DNA from: Anaerolinea thermophila | GTDB taxonomy: Bacteria; Chloroflexota; Anaerolineae; Anaerolineales; Anaerolineaceae | Length of the DNA: 64,000 bases | Reading direction: 5' to 3' | NCBI RefSeq assembly: GCF_020723905.1 | Contig: NZ_DYHZ01000003.1 | Location: 1 to 64,000, forward strand | In this document: piece by piece, positions 1 through 9,400 of the stretch | Numbering within the stretch: the first letter of the stretch is position 1 | Layout of the letters: every line of letters begins with the position of its first letter | The notes under the pieces: model-generated | Seen by the model: the letters and a program-made list of their open reading frames with translations, nothing else | Told to the model about the DNA's origin: nothing | Database searches by the model: none | Program-made: the position numbers and the translations under genes

Positions 1-136
1 CACAATACGGGCACTTTTCCGGTCGGTTTTCCTGGCAGTACTTGACTTCTGGAAGATGTAGGGTGACATTGACATGGCAGGCTCCGAGTTTATGGAGGTT
101 TTGCAACTCCCATATTACTCCGGGTTTGCTCTTTTT
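1..136 (-). CDS. Partial open frame with zinc-ribbon motif, possible transposase N-terminus
   Basis: The minus strand is open from an in-frame TGA (137-139) to the window edge. It encodes a stretch ending in two Cys-containing motifs, KYCQENRPEKCPYC. This CxxC-type arrangement is common at the N-terminus of zinc-ribbon transposases, but the family cannot be named from 45 residues. There is no in-frame ATG; TTG at 106 is the only plausible start. A short ATG frame with a good GGAG (ATG at about 114-112) runs out after seven codons, so a frameshift near the start is possible. The bulk of the gene lies outside the window. Confidence 0.35.
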
Positions 137-161
137 TCAAAACCCACCAGATTTGGGACAG

Positions 162-1435
162 TTATATAAAAATAACAGAACCAAAAACATCGATTATGCA
201 AACCTTTTTCTGTAAAATTGAGCGAAAAGTAACCACAGTTCTTTGACATTCGATCGGCTTGGTAGCACAAAATCGCTTACCGCTCTGCCATTCTTCACTG
301 ATTTCCATCAATAAGGCAGAAATCAGCCTCAGGCAGGATTCCTCGTTTGGGAAGATACCAACAACTCCAGTCCTGTGCCGAATCTCCTTGTTGACCCGCT
401 CCAGACTGTTGGTAGTTCGGATGTGGCGGCGGTGTTCCAAGGGAAAGTCAAATACCGTAAAACCATCCGGCAAGTTGTCTTCCAGCCATGCGGACAACCG
501 CGGGGCAATGACCGAAAACTTTTAAATGACCCTCTGAAGATGTTCCTGGGCTGTTTTGCGGTCAGCGGCGTTGAAGATGGCTCGAATATTGGCTGCCACC
601 TCAGCGGGCATGGATTGGCGGGGCACATACGCGCCCGCGTTCTGCTGCAGGTGAAAACTGGCAGCGCTGCCATGGAACACTGCCCAAAACGGTTTTACGG
701 GCAGCCTCAAGCCCGTGATGGTCGTCACTGATTACCAGGCGAACTCCATGCATACCGCGTTCCTTCAGCGATTTCAGGAAGGTATTCCATTGCGAAGCAT
801 CCCTTTAGGGAGTGCGTTTCGTGCTCGCTGAGCGAGGTGGAAACTCCTAAAACCTGCCTTTCACCGGTTGGTGAGATACCTGTTGCCAGTAAAACAGCCA
901 TGTCGCGGACTTGCCCAGCCTCTCTGACCTTCTCGTAGCGGGCATCCAGATAGAGATAAGTGATTTCGCCTAAAGGCAGCTCGCACCACGCCTGCAAAAC
1001 GGCATCCAGTTGGGCTGTGGCTCGGCTGACCGCCTCTGCTGAAACTTCAAAATCGCATAACTGCCCGGTGATCTCCTTCACCTTGCGAGTGGAAACGCCT
1101 TGAACAATACCCTCTGCTAACGTTATGAGCACCGCGTGCTCGCTGCGTAAGCCTTTCTCCAAAGCCGCAGGGTAGAAACCGCTTTCCCGCACTTGCGGAA
1201 CGGCGAAGGTAATCGCCCCAACCCGCGTTTTGACGGTCTTCGGCTTGTAACCATTGATATGACCGGTGCGGTGGGCGCTGCGTTCATAGGCTTCCGCTTG
1301 TAAAAACTTTGCCCGCTTCTCGGCCATTGCTTGGTTGACAAGGATGCGCAGCAGTTCGGGAATGACTCTCCAGCCCTGTTGAGATAAAATATCCGTGAGT
1401 TCTTCCAGAGAGGTATAATCGGTTGGGTGAGTCAT
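162..1435 (-). pseudogene. Degenerate IS256-family (Mutator-type) transposase
   Basis: Three consecutive minus-strand pieces together match an IS256-type DDE transposase of about 400 residues. The first frame starts at ATG 1435 and reads to about 805 (N-terminal region, then YLYLDARYEKVRE with the first catalytic Asp). A frameshift near 800-812 moves into a frame reading WNTFLKSLKERG and VISDDHHGL, with the second Asp. A second frameshift in a T-run near 670 moves to a frame reading HLQQNAGAYVP and ending with TTNSLERVNKEIRHRTGVV, which contains the C-terminal catalytic Glu region. That last frame also has an in-frame TAA at 522, probably from CAA (Gln). Two frameshifts and one nonsense codon make it inactive. 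Convincing terminal inverted repeats were not found, so element ends are uncertain. It lies just downstream of the defence operon. Confidence 0.85.
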
Positions 1436-1540
1436 GTCAGTCTCCTATTTTGTTTTGCGAACCTACAGGATACTTCTGACTCACCACTTTTGTTAAGGTT
1501 CGGATTTTTGTAGAAACAATGTTACACTAACATAGATAAA

Positions 1541-1700
1541 GGGGCTGTCTGGAAAGAAGACAGTCTTTTTACATTTACCATTTGACACCTGGTTTCATAA
1601 GGTAAATGCCTATTTTAGCCTCACCAGATGTTTTTTTCCTGCTAATGTTTCCCTCGGAGAGATGTCTGAAAAGAGAAAACAAGCCTTTTTGGACAGCCCC
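1541..1700. mobile_element. 160-bp MITE-like element with terminal inverted repeats
   Basis: The left end begins GGGGCTGTCTGGAAAG and the right end, read on the minus strand, begins GGGGCTGTCCAAAAAG. These match at 13 of 16 positions, including the first nine. The interior encodes nothing. Ends of the type GGGGCTGTC are found in several IS families, so this could be a non-autonomous derivative of an element absent from the window. No clear target-site duplication is visible. The left end also contains a small hairpin (CTGTCT/AGACAG) followed by TCTTTTT, which could act as a plus-strand terminator. It fills most of the 300-bp gap between the transposase remnant and the cysteine desulfurase gene. 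Confidence 0.6.
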
Positions 1701-1734
1701 TCTGTTGTGACCTTATGATAAGTTAAGTGCAGGT

Positions 1735-2865
1735 TTAAGTTGAAATTGCTGAAAAGATTTGTTCTGTAATAACTTGAATGTCTTCCTCTTTGGTCATTCG
1801 TCCCAGCGATATCCTGATTGAAGAAGAGGCTTGTTGGCGGGTAAGTCCAATGGCTTGTAGAACATGAGAAGGTTCTGGCGCTCCTGTATTGCAGGCAGAC
1901 CCGGTACTCATCATAAGACAGGGTAGACGAAGTAATAAAGCATCTGCCTCTTCGTTAAATGTTAAATTACTGGTATTGGGCAAACGAGGTGCAAATCGGG
2001 CATTAATTCGAAGGTTGGGAATTTTGGCTAATAAATTTTCCTCCAACTCATCCCGTAAATGCTGAATTCTAGTACTTTCATTACCAATTTCCGCGGCGAT
2101 TATTTCACAGGCGGCCCCCAAGCCAACGATACCTGGAACATTGGATGTGCCTGCTCGTAACCCATTTTCTTGTCCACCTCCTTCTAAGAGAGGACGGAGA
2201 GCAATTTTTCGCTTGCCTCCCCGCACATAAAGCGCACCAATACCTTTTGGTCCATATAATTTATGGGCGCTGAGGGAGAGTAAATCTATCCCTAAAGTTT
2301 CGACGTTTACAGGTATTTTACCGACTGCTTGCGCTGCATCAGTGTGTACTAGGGCACCATACCGATGAGCAAGCGCTGTAATTTCTGCGATTGGTTGAAT
2401 AGTCCCAATCTCATTATTAGCGGCTTGAATCGAAACGAGGAAAGTATTTTCATCAAGGAAATTTTCAAGATCGGTTAAACGCACCAGACCATTTTCATCT
2501 ACCGGAAGGATAATCACGTCAAAGCCATTTTCCCGCAAACGGTTGCATGGCGCTAACACTGATTTATGTTCGATGGCACATGTGATGATTTTACGACGCG
2601 TTGAAGGAGCATATTCGGATGCGCCAAGAATTGCTAAATGATTGCTTTCGGTTGCGCCTGATGTAAAAAAAATCTCACCGCCGAGTGAGCCAAGGAGAGC
2701 AGCTACCTGCTCACGGGCGGTTTCGATCGCTCGTGCCGCCTTGCGCCCCAAGATATGCAACCCATTAGCCGGGTTACCATAGATTTCTGTGAAGTAAGGT
2801 AGCATAGCATGGACAACACGAGGATCGCATGGAGTGGTGGCGTTGTAATCAAGGTAAATATTCAT
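1735..2865 (-). CDS. Cysteine desulfurase (IscS/NifS/DndA type), last gene of defence operon
   Basis: PLP enzyme of 376 aa that moves sulfur from cysteine to an acceptor as a persulfide. Visible residues: His100 in the AIEHKS motif that stacks on PLP, Lys202 in SLSAHKLYGPKG (Schiff base) and Cys325 in STGSACNTGAP (persulfide carrier). Length is typical of the group that includes IscS and DndA. It starts 11 bp after the short brxL gene, on the same strand, as the final gene of the operon. In Dnd loci a DndA desulfurase feeds sulfur to the PAPS-reductase-like DndC. The PAPS-reductase-like protein upstream in this operon suggests the same role here. No IscU-like scaffold follows, which argues against a general iron-sulfur operon. 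Enzyme family is certain; DndA-like role is inferred from context. Confidence 0.93.
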   Translation of the reverse strand: MNIYLDYNATTPCDPRVVHAMLPYFTEIYGNPANGLHILGRKAARAIETAREQVAALLGSLGGEIFFTSGATESNHLAILGASEYAPSTRRKIITCAIEHKSVLAPCNRLRENGFDVIILPVDENGLVRLTDLENFLDENTFLVSIQAANNEIGTIQPIAEITALAHRYGALVHTDAAQAVGKIPVNVETLGIDLLSLSAHKLYGPKGIGALYVRGGKRKIALRPLLEGGGQENGLRAGTSNVPGIVGLGAACEIIAAEIGNESTRIQHLRDELEENLLAKIPNLRINARFAPRLPNTSNLTFNEEADALLLRLPCLMMSTGSACNTGAPEPSHVLQAIGLTRQQASSSIRISLGRMTKEEDIQVITEQIFSAIST

Positions 2866-2876
2866 AAGATGGCTAT

Positions 2877-4307
2877 CTAAAAGTTTTGTGTGACTTTAAT
2901 TTCTTCATCATACTGCCGGTATTCTGCATCTAACATATATAACTGATCCCATACCAGCTGGCGTAATTCAATAGCAGGATTAAGGCAATAAATTTCAAAT
3001 TCTTCAGGCGTAATTCTTCCGTGTGGAAATTGCAATTTCATCAACCCGCTGGCTATCAGGCGCACGGCGTCTTCATTTCGCTTGTATCGTTTTTCGCCTG
3101 CGAGAGTGATAGCCGTTTGGACATATTGATTGGCAGTGATGTCTTCACGTAGCCCAAGCAGAGCATCACCGAAGAAGTCCGATTTCAACCCGATTCCTTG
3201 AGCAAACGAATCACCACTCAGTTTGCGCACTTTCCAACCGGGGATGATGCCACGCAAACGGTCTAAAAAGGCGGTTTCCCTTAAGAACTCGGGCAATTCC
3301 TTGATAATAGGTGTGTTGATGGGACGTTGTTCGTTGTCGAGTTGGATATTTGCAAGCATCACTAGGCTGGCTGGACTGGAAGTTTCATACAAGCCTCCGC
3401 GCGTCAGCTTCCCATTGGCAAGAAAGCCTTTCAGACCACCGACGATCTCTTCCGGTTTTTCGAACTTCAAGGTCTGGACTTCATCCAAAACGACCACGGC
3501 AAAACGCGCCAGCAGCCCCCATTGTCCGCTAGCGTTATTGACAAATAAGACGGCGGGAGATACATTGCCACCGCTGACCAGCCGAACCCGCGGGTTGATA
3601 TTTTCATACAAGTAGCTCTTTCCCGTGCCTTTGGGAGCAAGTTCAAGCAGGTGCATGTTTTTCTCCACTAAGGGCAACAAGCGGCAGAGTAAATAGGTTT
3701 TTTCATGCTCGGTGAAATTCCAAGGGTTGTAGCCCATTGAGGTCAGGAGAAGTGCTCGCCATTCATCCAGGGTAAAAAGCGCTCGTTTTTCTTTATAAAT
3801 TTCTAGATTCACCGAGGCCTGCATCGGTTTGAAGGAGGTCAGTGCAACTCCTTCCTTTGTATCCATCAATTCCACCACACCCCACATGCCTTGTTTAAGC
3901 AGGTCGGGATACTGTTCGACAATTCCATCAGCAATTTGAACTTCAGGTAGTCCTAATAACTTGAGTTGTGCTACACGTTCGCGCTTGTGTTTGGTCAAAA
4001 CGACTTCCACTTCCACAGGTGTGAGGACTTTGACAACGTCTCCGTTCAGCAGGCGATTCCGAATGATTTTGGCATCTTCGGGTAAGGGTAAAAAATGATT
4101 TGCCCAGGTTTGTATTTTTTCCAGTTCTTCAGGAGAAACTGGACCTTCTCCAGGAGCAAGACTATCTAAAATCCATTCTGCTACGTAAGCGGGCACATTA
4201 CGTCGGTTCAACTGGCTACTTGGAAGACGGCGTTTGTCAATAGCCAGGCGGCCAAAGACCTCTTTGACTTTTTTATTAAGTGTTTCAGGAGTGAAAGTAA
4301 TGGTCAT
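2877..4307 (-). CDS. brxL: BrxL, short form (AAA+ ATPase of BREX)
   Basis: 476 aa. The Walker A motif LAPKGTGKSYLYENI is followed by LVSGGNVSPAVLF and a Walker B strand VVVLDEVQ, the order seen in the Lon-like BREX protein BrxL. The sequence then reads FLDRLRGIIPGW and ends after a helical region. The usual C-terminal Lon-protease-like domain of long (about 680 aa) BrxL proteins is missing. From memory a shorter BrxL family of about 450 aa exists, so this is probably a natural short form and not a truncation. The start ATG overlaps the pglZ stop by 4 bp (ATGA), showing translational coupling. In type 1 BREX, BrxL is not needed for DNA modification but is needed for defence, so an effector or remodelling role is likely here. 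Confidence 0.85.
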   Translation of the reverse strand: MTITFTPETLNKKVKEVFGRLAIDKRRLPSSQLNRRNVPAYVAEWILDSLAPGEGPVSPEELEKIQTWANHFLPLPEDAKIIRNRLLNGDVVKVLTPVEVEVVLTKHKRERVAQLKLLGLPEVQIADGIVEQYPDLLKQGMWGVVELMDTKEGVALTSFKPMQASVNLEIYKEKRALFTLDEWRALLLTSMGYNPWNFTEHEKTYLLCRLLPLVEKNMHLLELAPKGTGKSYLYENINPRVRLVSGGNVSPAVLFVNNASGQWGLLARFAVVVLDEVQTLKFEKPEEIVGGLKGFLANGKLTRGGLYETSSPASLVMLANIQLDNEQRPINTPIIKELPEFLRETAFLDRLRGIIPGWKVRKLSGDSFAQGIGLKSDFFGDALLGLREDITANQYVQTAITLAGEKRYKRNEDAVRLIASGLMKLQFPHGRITPEEFEIYCLNPAIELRQLVWDQLYMLDAEYRQYDEEIKVTQNF

Positions 4308-6460
4308 AATCCTAATTCCTTGAGTAAGTCGTCTGGCTGATCGTAAAGAACCTTCACTTCTAATGCGGCTTCAGTCTTTCGTGTAAAGGTCACACCGTTA
4401 GGCTGTAAAAACAGCAATGAAACATCGACTTTTCCCTTTGAAGATTTTGGTGGCCAGGGAGTGAGCGATGCCTGAAATTTACGCTGACTCAGGGGAGGGA
4501 TCTTCCACTTAACGTTTAGTTTAGCTCCATGAGAAAATTCTATCGATTGGCATTCTAATTCTAATGAACTACCATTAACAATATAGACAAATATATCTCC
4601 ATTCATATCGGCTTCACCTGTGCCGGTCAGAGAGATTTCCAACTTGGGGTGCGTCACATCACGCTGGAAGAGAAACCATGGGACAATCACTTCCTCTGGG
4701 AATAGTCCCCCATGAGGATAGGCTTCTGTACCATTGGTGACTGTAAAACTTGCTTCGCCCCAGGCTATGCGTAGGTTTTCCGACATGCCAAAGCGTTCAC
4801 CATACAATTCAACCCAACCATCATTTTCGTTTACTATAAACCCAGCCTCAGGAAAGTTACGCTGGAAATTTCCCCAAGCGACACGTCCGTGAGCCTCCAT
4901 TCCCTCTTCAACAGGTAATTGGTGCGGTGAACGCGGATTCAATAGCCGCCCGTGATCGCTGGTGATCAGGATGCTTAAGGGAATATTTGCAGGAATGGTT
5001 TGGGCGACTTCTTCGATTTCGCTTAGGATGGATATTAGTTTTGCCTGAACTTCCCGCTCGCGTTTATCTTCCTTCTCGAAGTGATAGGCTTTATCTGGCT
5101 GTTCCACGCGCCAAAACCAGACCTCTCCGGCGGCGGCTTGCTGTAGGTGTTTCTTTGGGGATTGATTGTCTGGCAAAATTTTTCCCAGAGTTGTGGTCTG
5201 TGGAGCGTTAAGCGGCGGCACCCCTTTCAGAAGGGCGTCTTTGGCAAACTCAGTGACAGTAGGCAGGGCAGTAAAGCAATACATTTTTCGTAACAAAGTT
5301 AATCGCGGGGCACGGGCAGAAAGTTCCTGAACCAGCCATTCAGCATCCCAGGCGGGTAAGCCATCCAGGATTACGCACAGGGTCAGGGTGTTGAGGTCGG
5401 TCAGGTGAGCAGATTTTTGGAAAGACAGATGTTCGCCCCCTAGCAGCCAGAGCGGGTAACGCCGCAGCAACCAGCGGGCAAAGGTTTGCGCAAGCTTGAC
5501 CGCAGTCTGGCGGGCAGTTTCGTCCCCAAATTGCGCCTGCCAGCGGCGGTAAGGCAGGTACTCACGCTCGAACCACTCCAGAACAGCGTTTTCGTCTTCT
5601 GGCAGGTCAGTAGGCACAGGCGGCGGTAGATGCTTTTCTAGGTCAACCAAATTTGAGGGGTTGAGGTAGGGTTGAAGTTGCCAAAGCACTTCGCGGGTAA
5701 GTGCATGGGAGTGTTCACGGTAATAATCTGCCGTTTGACGCGCCAATTCCTGCCGCAATTTCAACGGCAGGGGGAAGGGTAACATCTTGGCAAAGAATAA
5801 GCCATTTGTTGCAATGATGCGCTTCATCCAGACTTCTCTCACCACACTTAGCCAGCGAGCGGGCAGTTCGAGCGGGAATTCATCCCAGGCATGATCTGCA
5901 CCTTCCTCCGCGCCAAGCCAGCGCAAGAGCAGTGTTTCTGCCTGTGCGGCATTGGTAGCACGATATAGTTCTTTGATAGGTGCTTCGCCTGCTTGCATTT
6001 CCATATCGGAAGCAAATTTTTTTAAAATGACGGCTTCGGCTTCGGTGGGGGTGTGTTCCAGCAACCAGATCAGCCAGCGCGCGGCGTGTTCAGGCGAAGG
6101 CTCATATTTCCAAAGCCACAAATCGTCAGGATAGCAGTGATTGAGAATAAAGACGGGTGTAATTTGATCAGGTGAAATTGTCGTTTGCTCTAATTTCTCT
6201 GTCAGTTCCTTTGCCTGTAAACTAGTAAGCCCGGGGAACACTTTGCGAAGTGCATCGCTGGACGATTCAAGATATTCAAACGATTGGCCACGCAGACGGT
6301 AAAACGCTTCCGCCCAAGCACATAATTTTTCACCCTGAATCAGAATAGGGGTATCATCGGTAGCCCATTGCAAAAAATCTACCTCAGTTTTTATAATATG
6401 GACATTGGGGGTAGCAGGCAAATTGCCTTGACGATCAAGGAAAATCTTCTTGCCATTCAT
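4304..6460 (-). CDS. pglZ: PglZ-domain protein (BREX phosphatase-superfamily component)
   Basis: 718 aa. It carries the alkaline-phosphatase-like core of PglZ. ILDGLPAWDAEW (about residue 361) supplies the first metal-binding Asp, ITSDHGRLL (about residue 498) the second metal site, and YPHGGLFPEEVIVPW (about residue 580) is the strongly diagnostic PglZ HGGxxPEEV element. The N-terminal half is helical with no recognised domain. PglZ is the one component shared by nearly all BREX types, although its substrate is still unclear. The gene starts 1 bp after the brxC stop and overlaps brxL by 4 bp, so the three are one translational unit. Confidence 0.92.
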   Translation of the reverse strand: MNGKKIFLDRQGNLPATPNVHIIKTEVDFLQWATDDTPILIQGEKLCAWAEAFYRLRGQSFEYLESSSDALRKVFPGLTSLQAKELTEKLEQTTISPDQITPVFILNHCYPDDLWLWKYEPSPEHAARWLIWLLEHTPTEAEAVILKKFASDMEMQAGEAPIKELYRATNAAQAETLLLRWLGAEEGADHAWDEFPLELPARWLSVVREVWMKRIIATNGLFFAKMLPFPLPLKLRQELARQTADYYREHSHALTREVLWQLQPYLNPSNLVDLEKHLPPPVPTDLPEDENAVLEWFEREYLPYRRWQAQFGDETARQTAVKLAQTFARWLLRRYPLWLLGGEHLSFQKSAHLTDLNTLTLCVILDGLPAWDAEWLVQELSARAPRLTLLRKMYCFTALPTVTEFAKDALLKGVPPLNAPQTTTLGKILPDNQSPKKHLQQAAAGEVWFWRVEQPDKAYHFEKEDKREREVQAKLISILSEIEEVAQTIPANIPLSILITSDHGRLLNPRSPHQLPVEEGMEAHGRVAWGNFQRNFPEAGFIVNENDGWVELYGERFGMSENLRIAWGEASFTVTNGTEAYPHGGLFPEEVIVPWFLFQRDVTHPKLEISLTGTGEADMNGDIFVYIVNGSSLELECQSIEFSHGAKLNVKWKIPPLSQRKFQASLTPWPPKSSKGKVDVSLLFLQPNGVTFTRKTEAALEVKVLYDQPDDLLKELGL

Positions 6461-6461
6461 C

Positions 6462-9400
6462 TCAATCTACCAGTTTTTGTAATCGTTCCAAACATCGACG
6501 GCGAGTAGCAAGATCACTTATGCGCATAAAACGTTCTTCAATTTGGGCGACAAGGTCTTCCTCCATCCGCTGTTGCAGTGCTTGTTTGAGTTGATAAACG
6601 CGATATAGATCCTCTTCTGATAAAAAAGCGGGTGGATTTTCCAGAATTTGAAGCAATTTAGCAGGGGGTTCACCGATTTTATAACGTCTTGCAAGATCAT
6701 CTAGCCAAGCATGAGCCTCTGAGATTTTGTTTTGCCGTAACCGGATAATTTCTTCTCGTTTTGAGCGTAACAAATCTTTCTGCGCTAAGTTGAGGCAGGA
6801 ATTGAAACGATTTTCTATCGCTTCAAGCTCTGCTTCAAAATATTCCAAATCCTTAGGGCTATTGCTGGGTAACTGGCTAAGCGATTGAAGGGCTTCAAAG
6901 AATGCCTCAAGTTGTTCGATCTTTTGCTGACATTCGAGCAAAATGGCCTCAAATTGCGTTCCTTGGAAAGCATTCAGGTTGCGTAATAGCGTATCTCGTT
7001 TGTTGCGTAAATCGGACAATGACTTTGCCTCAGCAATTGCTTCAGGGAGTGATTTTGCTATCGTCTCATATTGACTGATTTTCGCCTCAATCTGATGAAT
7101 TTTTTCCATCCGAAGTTTTTCGGTTTGTGGGGAAAGATTCTTAAATTCGCCCAGACGGTCCTGGTATTTATAAAGGTCTGCTAACCCTGCTGAAGGACTC
7201 ATTTGGATAATTTGCTCAATGATACTCTTTTCACTCTCTCGCTGTTTCAACTCCTCGCGCCGACGATTGAGAGTTTCAAGTGCTTTATCCACTTCTTTTG
7301 CCAAAGCAGGATAGTCGGACAGGCTCTTGCGGGCACGTTTGAGGTGATCTTCGTGAGATCTATAGTCTGCCAGATCCTCCAATTTTGAATATTTGTTGCA
7401 AAACTGTGTAAGAGATTGTTGCAAAGTCGTTTCCCAGTGGTTTTTTAGATCGTGAATGGTCGCTTGCCCTGGTTGTACCAGTGATGGGGATTGAAGTTCT
7501 TTGAGAGTGTTTTGTAAACGTAACAGACCATCAAAATCGCTTCTTTCGAGTTCTTTTAACCATTCGGTTACCTGGTGATCATAAGTTTGGGCTATTTTCA
7601 CTTCCTCCTCCAGGCGAGATTTCAATCGCTCAATTTCTTCTCGTTTGCTATCGGGTAGTCGCGGGTAACTCAATGTTTGTGCCAAAGTGTTTAGGGCGTC
7701 GTGTGCTTCAATCAATGTGAAAGGTTTCCCCTGGCGAATCTGATCTAAAACGAGATCTGTTTGATGATATATTTCATCGGCTTTAACGCGACTGATAGCA
7801 AGGGGCGTTGAGATAGTGATATAAGTGAAGAATTTTAGGAGAGAGTTGTTCTGATTCAAAATATTTCTTAGCTCGCTGAATGAAACTACTCTTCCGCCTA
7901 ATGAAATGCGTGAGAATTCATGGCGGTGATAACCCATCCATGACGCGAACAACAGCGCTAAAGTGTTGTAATCATGTCCATAAGGAGGATTAAACAATTG
8001 CAACAAAACTTCCTGAACGCGAACCTCATTGCAACCGGGAGGAAAAGCCTGGTTAAGGGCTTCCCAGGCGTTTCTTAAGGCGTTATTGGTGGGAGGCTGA
8101 ATAATGTAATCTTCCGCAGAAAGCAACCCCCACTTTTGGATTAGGTAATGGGTGATTAATTGATACTGGATATCTCTGTTTCGGAGAGTAGGTAGACTTC
8201 CAGCGATTTCATTGCTTAGTAACCCGAGCATTACATTTTGAACCGCATTGCGTAATTGATTGTTACCTTTCCCGATTACCTGATACTGCGTATAAAATTC
8301 CACTCGGTACGCATATGCCTGGCGGTAACACTCTGTTATGATGGATTTGAGGGATAAACGTCTGAGTGCCTGGATCGAAGGGCGATAAACTGATGGAATG
8401 GCGTAATCCGATAGATGAACGGGCAGATCAGCATAATTTTGAATATCTTCGACCAAACCAGTAATTGCGTGAGAAAAATTGGCTTCGGCCAAATTTTTTT
8501 CCTGCTCATACATCATTGAGCCGATTTTTTCACGGTCGGTATTATTCATGTTTTTAAGCGCCTTCAGGCGGCGTGCAGTTAAAATGAGGTCAGGCACAGG
8601 TCTCTTTGGAAGCACAATAACTACCGGAATAGGAAATTTGGAGCCTTCCAGTGCTTCCTCTAAAATTGATTGAGCGGTATGCCTTAAAGTTTCCTTTTCT
8701 TGTTCAGTTTGCGCAATTAGCCAAATAACAACTCCACGTTTTCCTTCCTCAATACTATTAAGACTTGCTCGATAAGGTTGAATTAGTGACCGAAGTGCTT
8801 CCGTGTTAAACATCTCCGCTGTCATAGCGGTATGATAGGGAGTCCAATCAGCAGCATGTCCAAATCCAAGGTTCAACTCCATTGGCTCGCGAACAAAAAT
8901 CGAAACAATAAGTTCCATCAAGTCATCATCAACAGGCGTTTGTTCTATGGCACGCTGCAAGATTTCTTCCACTTCCTGCGGACGGCTGCTGGCGGGCCAG
9001 AGGGAAGATATTCTGTTTACAGGGTCGTAACGAATAACTCTGGCGTTAGCCAATTCTTTAAGAATCTGCTTGATCCTTTCTCGGTCCACACCGCTAATAT
9101 GATGTAAAAGTTCAATTTGTGCTCCCGCATTTGCCCTCAAGTTAACTGCTGCTTGAACATACAAGGCTTGTAATACTTTTTGGTGTTCATCGTCCAGTGC
9201 CTGAGGTGCAGTTTGAAGTGCATTGTGGTAAGCCTGGTACCATTTTTTAGACAATTGCTCGCCAAAGAAATCAGCCAGAGCAATAGGATAGATAAAGTTT
9301 GGCCTTCCATCTATCTGGGCAGGCTGTGTGCGCAGGCGAGACCAAGACTCACGCACAAATTGCAGTGCAGTACGAGGATTTTCGCTTGCCCCTGCTTCAA

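Noticed and set aside
329-673. 114-aa minus-strand open frame in the transposase region
   Set aside because: It lies in a different frame from the transposase pieces that match IS256 (YVPRQSM and SAWLEDNLPDG frame), so it is a shadow.
160-1530. Imperfect terminal inverted repeats for the IS256 element (TTTCTGTAAAAT near 205 and TTTCTACAAAAA near 1515 on the minus strand)
   Set aside because: The match is short and poorly aligned, so the ends of the element are not claimed.
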